From Desulfobulbaceae bacterium (GTDB lineage: Bacteria > Desulfobacterota > Desulfobulbia > Desulfobulbales > Desulfocapsaceae), in the NCBI GenBank assembly GCA_030599175.1, contig JAUVON010000155.1:1-6807 (forward strand): a stretch of DNA of 6,807 bases, given 5' to 3'. Shown here piece after piece: positions 1-5,115 of this stretch; the first letter of the stretch is position 1, and each line of letters begins with the position of its first letter. The position numbers were made by a program, and so were the translations under genes. The notes below the pieces were generated by a model that saw nothing but the letters and a program-made list of their open reading frames with translations, was not told the DNA's origin and ran no database searches.

Positions 1-300
1 ATCCCTGGGCCATAAGATTGACAGCTGACAGAGATAATAACAAACATACTACAAGAGTGGCATGAGATGCTATGCAATCTTGTTGCCTGACGTTTTCTTT
101 TTCAATTCATAGGACTTTTCTTCCCTGCCGTGAATGTGTTTGGGTGTAAACACAAAAAAACAGGGCACAAAGGCCCTGTCATTTTTCAAGTAATTATCTT
201 CAGGTATTGGAATGACCCGATACGTTATCTCATTATCTGCCGGTTTGATCCTGAGCGGCATCTCCCTGGTTATCGGTTCCTGTAGAGGTCTCGTACCAGT
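1..300. other. Intergenic region downstream of the Gly/Ser-tailed gene
   Basis: No convincing gene lies here. The stretch holds the 3' untranslated region of the minus-strand gene that stops at 301 and the terminator at 154-179. A 63-codon minus-strand open frame (70-261) crosses the terminator hairpin and has only a purine run touching its ATG, so I do not call it. I see no gene, RNA or mobile-element signature in bases 1-70. Confidence 0.5.
154..179 (-). terminator. Rho-independent terminator of the minus-strand ECF operon
   Basis: Read on the minus strand, a perfect 7-bp stem (ACAGGGC / GCCCTGT, plus-strand arms 160-166 and 173-179) with a 6-base loop is followed at once by a run of seven T. 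This is a textbook intrinsic terminator about 120 bases after the stop codon of the Gly/Ser-tailed gene. On the plus strand the stem is followed by CATTTTT, so weaker termination in that direction is possible. Confidence 0.85.
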
Positions 301-1296
301 TTAATGACCACCTTTTCCTGAACCGCCAGAGCTGCCACCACTGCCTGACCCTCCAGATCCCCCTGAACTCCCTCCTCCACTACTTCCACTGCCTCCAGAA
401 CCGCCTGAATTTTCAGAACCACCTGACCCTTCAGATCCTCCGGAATTACCGCCACCACTTCCACCAGAACTACCAGAACCACCTGAATTACCTGAGTTAT
501 CGGAACCTCCAGAGGAATTATCATTGCCGGATCCCTCGCTGCCGGTTCCTTCGTTGCCGGCATTAGATCCTGACCTGTCCCCGGAACCCTGCGTGCCACC
601 AAATCCTCTGCCTTCTGTGCCATGACCTTCCAGATCGCCAGCCTGTACCCCATGTCCGATTGCAGTGCCATAGTCCCTGGCAAGGGAGTCACGATTTCCC
701 TCTGCTTCCTGTCTGCTGAATGTATTACGCATGGTACGCATTTCACCGGCAGCAAAATTCTTTTGCACTGCCTGGCCAACGACCCCGGCTGTTGTTTCAG
801 AGGAGACACCCTGACGAGACATATCCCGGGCAGTAAGCATTGTTTCCTCTGCCAGTAAATATAATTCATTCCGGTTCATCTGTCTGGACCTGGACTGAAG
901 GCTGTTGACGATCTTTTCGGCGTCCTGACGGGTCAACCCAGCGGCAATTCCTGCAGTTATGGTATTACCAAGCCTGGCAGCCTGTTGTTCCCGATTAGTC
1001 AATTTTAAGGCCAGGGCATGGCCGTACTCATAACGGGAAGTCACCCGCTCCAGGGCCTGGACAATCCTGTCAGGATCAACATGTTTTGCGACACCTTCAT
1101 AGATTTTGCCGCTCACCGCATCAGCGGGAAATCCTTGTTGCTGAGCAGTTTTGATCATGCTCTGTACCTGGAGAACCTGTTCCTCACTGAACCCGGCACT
1201 GTCCATAGTTCTGGTCAGTGTTGGATCAGTATCACCGGCAGTGGCTACTGAGGAGTAAAAGAGGAATAAACAAAATATGAGAGATAAATTTTTCAT
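301..1296 (-). CDS. Secreted protein with helical repeats and a long Gly/Ser-rich tail
   Basis: I recognise no named family. The 331-residue product begins with a Sec signal peptide (residues 1-20, probable cleavage at ATA|GD), so it should be exported. Residues about 25-205 are predicted helical and appear to hold three degenerate copies of one unit, near 41-88, 103-135 and 147-195. Each has a short helix, a Gly-phi-(Pro/Ser/Thr) turn such as QGFPAD, AGLTRQ or QGVSSE, then a second helix. Residues 221-331 are almost only Gly and Ser with some Asn, Glu and Asp, ending in KGGH. I chose the ATG at 1296 because AGGTGA lies 5 bases upstream. A GTG at 1305 would add three residues but lacks a ribosome site and would precede the signal peptide. 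It is the last gene before the terminator at 154-179 and has its own copy of the GTAACC promoter. An adhesive or matrix-type envelope role is only a guess. Confidence 0.85.
   Translation of the reverse strand: MKNLSLIFCLFLFYSSVATAGDTDPTLTRTMDSAGFSEEQVLQVQSMIKTAQQQGFPADAVSGKIYEGVAKHVDPDRIVQALERVTSRYEYGHALALKLTNREQQAARLGNTITAGIAAGLTRQDAEKIVNSLQSRSRQMNRNELYLLAEETMLTARDMSRQGVSSETTAGVVGQAVQKNFAAGEMRTMRNTFSRQEAEGNRDSLARDYGTAIGHGVQAGDLEGHGTEGRGFGGTQGSGDRSGSNAGNEGTGSEGSGNDNSSGGSDNSGNSGGSGSSGGSGGGNSGGSEGSGGSENSGGSGGSGSSGGGSSGGSGGSGSGGSSGGSGKGGH
304..636 (-). repeat. Low-complexity Gly/Ser-coding repeat tract
   Basis: This tract encodes the 111-residue Gly/Ser-rich tail (residues 221-331). Degenerate GGT/GGC/GGA and TCT/AGT/AGC triplets recur without one perfect unit, so the protein composition is conserved more than the DNA. 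Triplet periodicity also keeps another minus-strand frame open (270-869), which is a shadow. Slippage or copy-number variation between strains would be expected here. Confidence 0.75.
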
Positions 1297-1354
1297 GCTG
1301 ATCACCTGTGTTTTTTTTCATTGCCTGTCTATTTTTATGACGCCATCTATCTTC

Positions 1355-1381
1355 ATAACTCCTGATTTATAAAAAGGTTAC
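1355..1381 (-). promoter_or_regulatory. Putative ECF-type promoter P3 for the Gly/Ser-tailed gene
   Basis: On the minus strand GTAACC (1381-1376) is followed after exactly 15 bases by AGTTAT (1360-1355). GTAACCTT and the spacing match the two promoters in the divergent region; only the first base of the -10 element differs (A instead of C). It starts 4 bases beyond the lipoprotein stop codon. The predicted transcript start near 1348 gives a leader of roughly 50 bases to the ATG at 1296, so this gene could be transcribed separately from, or more strongly than, the upstream operon. Confidence 0.6.
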
Positions 1382-1384
1382 AGC

Positions 1385-1708
1385 TCATGGTTGATAAAGA
1401 CAGTTTTCTGCTCCGAAATCATCAGTTTCTTTAAATCGGCACCCGGGCAGATACACGGATCCGTCGACAATGTAAAAATATTTCAGTTCTGATCCGAGCG
1501 GTACAGTCAGCTGCCAGATTCCCGACCTGTTTTTGACAGTATCATGGAGAACAAAATTGTCAGTTGAGGAAGAAAACTGGACACGGGTCGCTTCCGGCAA
1601 CTGCAGGGAAAAAACCAGTGAATCTGTTTTTTGTTCAACATAATGTCTGGATGCACAACCAGACAACGCTGCAAGGAGCAGCATGATCAACATCAGAGAT
1701 TTCATCAT
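1385..1708 (-). CDS. Small lipoprotein with a CBM48/early-set-like domain
   Basis: The 107-residue product has a type II signal peptide with lipobox LSGC, so Cys18 should be lipidated; Ala-Ser after it suggests outer-membrane sorting rather than inner-membrane retention. Residues about 31-105 look like one Ig-like beta sandwich related to the C-terminal domain of its neighbour. The motif ELKYFYIVDG (about 74-83) parallels EYRYSYLIDN there, and TDDFGAEN parallels QDDFGGKN. Unlike the neighbour it has Cys90 and Cys103 bracketing the DDFG motif, probably a disulfide in the oxidising periplasm. The start overlaps the previous stop as ATGA and lacks a clear ribosome site, so translational coupling is likely; a second ATG directly follows. 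The role is unknown. A periplasmic partner or competitor of the sensor domain is an inference. Confidence 0.8.
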   Translation of the reverse strand: MMKSLMLIMLLLAALSGCASRHYVEQKTDSLVFSLQLPEATRVQFSSSTDNFVLHDTVKNRSGIWQLTVPLGSELKYFYIVDGSVYLPGCRFKETDDFGAENCLYQP

Positions 1709-2277
1709 ATTGCAGTCGTAACCTTGATAATGGAATTTTTCCCACCAAAATCGTCCTGTTCATGAGTCAGTACAGTTGGATCTGCTATCTGCCGGTTATT
1801 GTCAATAAGGTAACTGTAACGGTACTCACCAGCTTCCAGTTTGAGGGTGACGGACCAATAGCCGCTACTGCCGATTTTTTCAAGGGGCACGGGGTTCCAG
1901 CGGGTAAAGTCGCCGACTATTTCTGCCTTGCTGACATCCGGGTTGTAAATAACAAAGCGATGTTGCAATTCACCGGGACTGATTACCGGAGCAGGACGTA
2001 ATAAAAAAAATGCAGCAACCAGCGTCATGGCAGTTGCAAATCCGGCAATGGGGGTAAACAGGAGACGGAATAACCCGGTTTTTTCTGTATGGTAGACTGG
2101 CGTCCTGACTTCCGGCATGGCGGTAACCATACCGGCTTGCAACAGCTTTTCCTGGTCAAGCAGCTCGACCGTTTCATCCTTGAACGGCTTATTTTTGTGT
2201 ACTGTTTCAACAAACTCAATCTTTTCGTCAAGGTTAAGCTCGTTATCCACGAACATACTGATCAAGTAGTCTTTCAT
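1705..2277 (-). CDS. Transmembrane anti-sigma-like protein with glycogen-binding (CBM48/AMPK1) domain
   Basis: The 190-residue product has three parts. Residues 1-72 are a polar, acidic, helical segment beginning MKDYLISMFVDNEL, like the N-terminal sigma-binding region of small anti-sigma factors but without the zinc HxxxCxxC motif. Residues about 73-93 form one membrane span. Residues about 104-188 form an isoamylase early-set/AMPK-type glycogen-binding domain, with FVIYNP, VGDFTRWNP (Trp127), GYWSV (Trp141), EYRYSYLIDN and DDFGGKNS. The expected topology is N-in, with the carbohydrate-type domain in the periplasm. The gene follows the ECF sigma gene with an ATGA overlap, and AGGA lies 7 bases before its ATG. 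Position, size and topology argue that it holds the sigma factor inactive until a periplasmic cue is sensed. That function is inferred; the domain call is fairly firm. Confidence 0.85.
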   Translation of the reverse strand: MKDYLISMFVDNELNLDEKIEFVETVHKNKPFKDETVELLDQEKLLQAGMVTAMPEVRTPVYHTEKTGLFRLLFTPIAGFATAMTLVAAFFLLRPAPVISPGELQHRFVIYNPDVSKAEIVGDFTRWNPVPLEKIGSSGYWSVTLKLEAGEYRYSYLIDNNRQIADPTVLTHEQDDFGGKNSIIKVTTAI

Positions 2278-2750
2278 AATTGATCCTGTTGAAGAATTTT
2301 TTTCAGTTTAACACGTGAACGGTGAATTTTTACCTTGATGTTTGCCTCACTGTTGCCAGTCATGTCGGCAATTTCCCGGTACGATAAACCACTGCTCACT
2401 GCAAGCGCCAGGATATCCTGTGCTTCGTCATCCAACTGCTGTATGGCACGCAGTACCCGTTTGTACTCTTCTTTGATATTGTAGGCATTTTCCTGGTCTA
2501 ACTCCGATCCATGTTCCTCATCCTCGTATGATGCATCATAACGATTTTTTCGGGCATGGTCATAGAGCAGATTCCTGCTGATGGTAAAAAGCAGGGCTGG
2601 ACTTTGCTCTCTATCTTTATATCGTTCAAGATAACGGGTAAAGCTTTCCTGCATGATATCAGCAGCCAGATGATAGTTGCCTGTTTTACGCAGTAGATAG
2701 CCAAAGAGCCGGTCTTTATTTTCTATGTAGAACTTCCTGAAAGTATTCAC
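2274..2750 (-). CDS. ECF-family RNA polymerase sigma factor
   Basis: At 158 residues this is the usual size for an extracytoplasmic-function sigma factor with only the sigma2 and sigma4 domains. Sigma2 covers about residues 5-70, with LLRKTGNYHLAADIMQESF in region 2.1-2.2 and the ISRNLLYDHARK stretch in 2.3-2.4. A charged linker (about 71-95) leads to sigma4 (about 100-152), whose helix-turn-helix is GLSYREIADMTGNSEANIK followed by the basic recognition helix. It should direct RNA polymerase to a dedicated promoter set, most likely the GTAACC-type sites in this window, including its own. The start is GTG at 2750 with AGGGG 4 bases upstream; family alignment leaves no room for a later start. 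It is the first gene of the minus-strand operon and overlaps the anti-sigma-like gene by ATGA. The exact ECF group cannot be assigned by eye. Confidence 0.93.
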   Translation of the reverse strand: MNTFRKFYIENKDRLFGYLLRKTGNYHLAADIMQESFTRYLERYKDREQSPALLFTISRNLLYDHARKNRYDASYEDEEHGSELDQENAYNIKEEYKRVLRAIQQLDDEAQDILALAVSSGLSYREIADMTGNSEANIKVKIHRSRVKLKKILQQDQL

Positions 2751-2759
2751 CTTGCCCCT

Positions 2760-2786
2760 ATAACGTCTGTCACCGAAGAAGGTTAC
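2760..2786 (-). promoter_or_regulatory. Putative autoregulatory ECF promoter P1 of the sigma operon
   Basis: On the minus strand GTAACC (2786-2781) is followed after exactly 15 bases by CGTTAT (2765-2760). This is a typical ECF layout: an AAC-containing -35 and a CGT-containing -10. Initiation 5-8 bases beyond the -10 would fall near 2753, only a few bases before the GTG start codon at 2750, so the transcript would be nearly leaderless. The -35 is preceded by an A run that may act as an UP element. Confidence 0.7.
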
Positions 2787-2812
2787 GTTTTTTTATATAA
2801 AAATCTGTAACC
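2781..2812. repeat. Inverted repeat formed by back-to-back -35 elements
   Basis: GGTTAC at 2781-2786 and GTAACC at 2807-2812 form a perfect 6-bp inverted repeat around a 20-base A/T-rich centre. I read it as the paired -35 elements of divergent promoters P1 and P2 rather than an operator. A dyad-binding regulator at the same place cannot be excluded. Confidence 0.7.
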
Positions 2813-2833
2813 TTTTTTTCTCTTGAGCGTTGT
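2807..2833 (+). promoter_or_regulatory. Putative ECF promoter P2 for the Gly-rich/DUF2202 pair
   Basis: GTAACC (2807-2812) is followed after exactly 15 bases by CGTTGT (2828-2833), matching P1 in -35, spacing and -10 core. The two copies also share the TT after GTAACC. A transcript start near 2840 gives a leader of about 90 bases before the ATG at 2929. An A/T-rich stretch directly upstream could be a shared UP element. Confidence 0.68.
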
Positions 2834-2928
2834 TTAATAAAGTTCACTTAATGGGTATGAAATATGGCAAACAGGATGGCCTGTCTGCCATAAGCCCACC
2901 AGGGAAAGTATACAACAGGAGATTACAG

Positions 2929-3279
2929 ATGCAACTTGCCGCACAAATTGCAAAAACAGTTGTCATGACAACTGCAGTGTTAATGCTGACTGTTCCGGTT
3001 ATGGCCGGTAATAGAAATAGTTCGGGAACAGGAGACGGTATGAATGCCGGGATCTTAACTTTTGATAATAGCCTGCTGTTGGCGCGTGGTGGTAATGGCG
3101 GTGGTGGCGGTAATGGTCAGGGTGGCGGAAGCGGCGCCGGTGATTGTGATGGATCCGGCAATAATGGTGAGCAAGGTGGTCACGGCAATGGCCCTGGAAA
3201 TGGCAGTGGTAATAATGGTGATGGCCCCAAGGATGGTAGCGGTAACGGAGCAGGAACCGGTGTCCCTATCAATGCATAG
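2929..3279 (+). CDS. Small secreted Gly/Asn-rich protein
   Basis: I know no family for this 116-residue protein. Residues 1-26 are a signal peptide (a short basic N-terminus, a hydrophobic core, then cleavage at VMA|GN). A short less-biased stretch containing FDNSLLLARGG (about 45-55) is followed by a Gly-rich tail, with Asn, Ser and Asp interspersed and one Cys near residue 73, ending GVPINA. The reading frame stays open upstream to 2830, but a TTG there lies inside the promoter -10, and the ATGs at 2851 and 2857 lack ribosome sites and would bury the signal peptide. The ATG at 2929 has AGGAG 7 bases upstream, so I chose it. The DUF2202 gene follows 46 bases later with no terminator between, so the two are probably one operon under P2. 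An exported structural or scaffold role is possible but unproven. Confidence 0.8.
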   Translation: MQLAAQIAKTVVMTTAVLMLTVPVMAGNRNSSGTGDGMNAGILTFDNSLLLARGGNGGGGGNGQGGGSGAGDCDGSGNNGEQGGHGNGPGNGSGNNGDGPKDGSGNGAGTGVPINA

Positions 3280-3325
3280 AGAGAGTTAAATTCAATTCAT
3301 TCAAATATTCAAATGAGGAGTAGGT

Positions 3326-3970
3326 ATGGCAATAAAATTACGTGTAATTCTGGTTATGATGTTAGTCTTCAGCTTCCTTGTGAGCAGCGACTTAATAGCC
3401 GGCAATAAAGGAAAGAAGAACAACACAACACCTGAGATTTTACCGCTGGTAAAAAGTGACCTGATTCAGCTGAGAGAAGAGGAAAAACTTGCCCGCGATG
3501 TGTACTTGCATCTATACGCTAAATGGGGTCAGTGGATATTCTCAAATATCGCTAAAAGTGAGCAACAACATATGGACGCGGTAAAGAGTCTGTTAGACAA
3601 GTACCAGATTGCTGATCCTGTCAATCCGGATGATACTCCAGGCCACTTTGAAGACCAGGCGCTGCAAGATCTCTATGATGTTCTCATTGCTATGGGCAGT
3701 GTGTCGAAGGAAGATGCCTTGTATGTCGGTGCAACAATAGAAGATCTGGATATTTTCGACATCTATGAAATGATGCTGAACGCTACAAAATTTGAGGATG
3801 TTTATAATGTCTATGAGAATTTGAGCAAAGGTTCACGAAATCATCTTCGATCATTTGTAGGACAGCTCGTCCTCTTTGACGAAGACTATGTCTACGAAGA
3901 ACAGTACTACCTGCCTCAGGAAGAAATTGACGAAATTATAGCCACTCCGATGGAGACTGGCAGTCAGTAA
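3326..3970 (+). CDS. Exported DUF2202 (ferritin-like fold) protein
   Basis: The 214-residue protein starts with a signal peptide (residues 1-26, likely cut at IAG|NK). The body, about residues 38-190, matches the DUF2202 pattern: LREEEKLARDVYLHLYAKWG, SEQQHMDAVKSLLDKY, a Gly-containing LYDVLIAMG helix, ALYVGATIEDLDIFD and the NLSKGSRNHLRSF hallmark. DUF2202 is a ferritin-like four-helix family of unknown function. Candidate metal ligands are visible: the Glu51-53 cluster, Glu79/His82 as ExxH, Glu139 and His173, with a second ExxH not obvious. The C-terminus is acidic and Tyr-rich (about 184-208). GAGGAG lies 5 bases before the ATG. It follows the Gly-rich gene and shares its putative ECF promoter. 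A periplasmic or extracellular metal-binding or redox role is inferred from the fold only. Confidence 0.9.
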   Translation: MAIKLRVILVMMLVFSFLVSSDLIAGNKGKKNNTTPEILPLVKSDLIQLREEEKLARDVYLHLYAKWGQWIFSNIAKSEQQHMDAVKSLLDKYQIADPVNPDDTPGHFEDQALQDLYDVLIAMGSVSKEDALYVGATIEDLDIFDIYEMMLNATKFEDVYNVYENLSKGSRNHLRSFVGQLVLFDEDYVYEEQYYLPQEEIDEIIATPMETGSQ

Positions 3971-3983
3971 GCAGCCTAAACAT

Positions 3984-4030
3984 GGCCTTCGAATTTCTGA
4001 TAGTCCTTTTGTGCTAACGATTCGAAGGCC
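3984..4030. repeat. Long inverted repeat after the DUF2202 gene
   Basis: GGCCTTCGAAT (3984-3994) and ATTCGAAGGCC (4020-4030) are perfect 11-bp inverted arms around a 25-base loop, starting 13 bases after the DUF2202 stop codon. It can fold as a stable hairpin in RNA, but neither strand has a U-tract after it, so it is not a canonical intrinsic terminator. It may protect the mRNA 3' end, assist termination, or be a remnant of a mobile repeat. The remaining bases to 4196 hold no gene I can support. Confidence 0.6.
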
Positions 4031-4210
4031 GTCGAGATGGCAATATCAACGAGCTGAAAGCACTCTTCTTTCTTACGTTTAGTTGTTGAGCATCTTCAAA
4101 CAGATTAGGATGTGACTCGGTTGTAACATGTTGGGGCAGCACAGTGTTGTCGGCAGCTATTGTGCATATAGATCTTCAGCAGGAAATATCTGTGGTGGAG
4201 GTTTCAGGGA

Positions 4211-4891
4211 ATGCCATTAAAAGATCGTATAGTAAAGCCGGGTTTTAAGATCGGCACTGTAATAACAGAAGAAAAGGATGTGTTGACACCTCCCTCCGAC
4301 TGGTCTTTTCTGCCTGCCGGTGACGGACCGCTAACCCTTAGTGTCAAGAAGCGGGGAGTCTGCTGGCAGGTTCAGGTGAAGAAGGGGCGACGGAATATCT
4401 CCAAGGGTATCTGGACAAAAGAAGAATACATTCTGGCAGCAAAAGAGGAGTTGGAGGCCAAACGTGCTACTCCCGAGTATGCTCGTCGCAAGGTGGCGGA
4501 TAAAGAGAGCAGGGATCGAAAGCATAACGAATATGTTGGGGATTTCTATCAAGAGACGCTGAAATTTCTCAATTTTCACCCAGAGTATAAAGAAATTGCG
4601 GTCAAACTCGCCCGGGCAGTTACTGACCACGCCACCCCGGTTGGTTCGGGAACAGTTGCACGAACAGAGCGAATTCCCATCTCTGAACGCGTACAGGCTG
4701 CAGTGATCGCCTGGATGCGTCACCAGACAACAGGCTATGACCGGATGCATATCGCCAGAATAAAGGGAAGACGCCGTGAGGTTCGCAGGATGTTGGCCGA
4801 ATGGTCCAAAGAGCTGCTCTGGAAATATCGCTCAGGTCAACCGAAGGAAACAGACTGCCCTTTGTATAAGGCTCTGGGCAGAGGCAATTGA
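4211..4891 (+). CDS. DUF2293 domain-containing protein
   Basis: The 226-residue product has no signal peptide or membrane span and is basic, so it is probably cytoplasmic. Residues about 112-200 fit DUF2293: FHPEYKEIAVKLARAVTDH, then GSGTVARTERIPISERVQAAV, then AWMRHQTTGYD and a run of basic residues (GRRREVRRM) before EWSKELLWKY. The family's function is not known. The N-terminal 110 residues resemble nothing I recognise; they include a Trp-containing segment (WSFLPAGDGPLTLSVKKRG) and a charged helix rich in Lys, Glu and Arg. GGAGGT lies 8 bases upstream of the ATG. Flanking spacers of more than 200 bases suggest it is transcribed alone, with the terminator at 5084-5107 as the likely end. 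The many positive charges would suit nucleic-acid contact, which is only a guess. Confidence 0.85.
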   Translation: MPLKDRIVKPGFKIGTVITEEKDVLTPPSDWSFLPAGDGPLTLSVKKRGVCWQVQVKKGRRNISKGIWTKEEYILAAKEELEAKRATPEYARRKVADKESRDRKHNEYVGDFYQETLKFLNFHPEYKEIAVKLARAVTDHATPVGSGTVARTERIPISERVQAAVIAWMRHQTTGYDRMHIARIKGRRREVRRMLAEWSKELLWKYRSGQPKETDCPLYKALGRGN

Positions 4892-4941
4892 GAGTTCTGC
4901 CTGATAAGAATCCGATGTGAACTCTGATCGCTGCGGCGATC
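4891..4941. repeat. Two adjoining hairpins right after the DUF2293 stop
   Basis: AGAGTTC (4891-4897) pairs with GAACTCT (4919-4925) around a 21-base loop. Directly next to it, GATCGC (4926-4931) and GCGATC (4936-4941) form a 6-bp hairpin with a TGCG loop. The helices abut and could stack. No T run follows, so termination is uncertain. A 23-codon start-less frame (4921-4992) reading LIAAAIYLVMGPSRYHDKK looks protein-like and might be a gene remnant, but it is too short to call. Confidence 0.4.
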
Positions 4942-5083
4942 TACTTGGTGATGGGGCCCAGCAGATACCACGACAAGAAATCGTATCAGTAAAAGGTAAG
5001 GAGTTAAATAACTACTTTGCCTTAAACTTGAGTTGATGGTCTCACTCTGAGCCTGTCTTCTTACTAGCCCCGATAAAAGGGAT

Positions 5084-5107
5084 AATTGCTTTGAAAGGCA
5101 ATTTTTT
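5084..5107 (+). terminator. Rho-independent terminator facing the aminotransferase gene end
   Basis: AATTGC (5084-5089) pairs with GCAATT (5098-5103), with one or two further pairs inside, and the T run continues to 5107. It sits between the convergent DUF2293 gene, which stops at 4891, and the aminotransferase gene, which stops at 5116. The U-tract follows on the plus strand, so it should stop transcription from the DUF2293 side. On the minus strand no T run follows, so I see no clear intrinsic terminator for the aminotransferase. Confidence 0.6.
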
Positions 5108-5115
5108 AAGATGGT

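Noticed and set aside
70..261. 63-codon minus-strand open frame after the Gly/Ser-tailed gene
   Set aside because: It runs straight through the strong terminator at 154-179, part of its peptide is just the hairpin and U-tract translated, and the only purine-rich site touches the ATG.
270..869. 199-codon minus-strand frame
   Set aside because: It is a shadow kept open by the Gly/Ser-coding triplet repeats of the real gene in another frame, and it has no signal peptide or ribosome site.
1718..1742. Extra GTAACCTT on the plus strand
   Set aside because: It lies inside the end of the anti-sigma-like gene, has no (C/A)GTT 15 bases downstream, and no plus-strand gene follows.
2123..2147. GTAACC on the plus strand inside the anti-sigma-like gene
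   Set aside because: No -10 element lies at the right spacing and there is no gene in that direction, so it is a chance match.
3062..3289. 75-codon plus-strand frame rich in Val, Met and Ala
   Set aside because: It is the +1 shadow of the Gly-rich gene: GGTNNN repeats read as GTN and ATG codons.
4123..4149. GTAACA upstream of the DUF2293 gene
   Set aside because: The last -35 base differs and CGTT is absent at the required spacing (GTGTTG instead). It is too weak to add this gene to the regulon.
4331..4750. 139-codon minus-strand frame opposite the DUF2293 gene
   Set aside because: The plus-strand frame matches DUF2293 and has a good ribosome site; the opposite frame is Cys-rich, featureless and has no such support.
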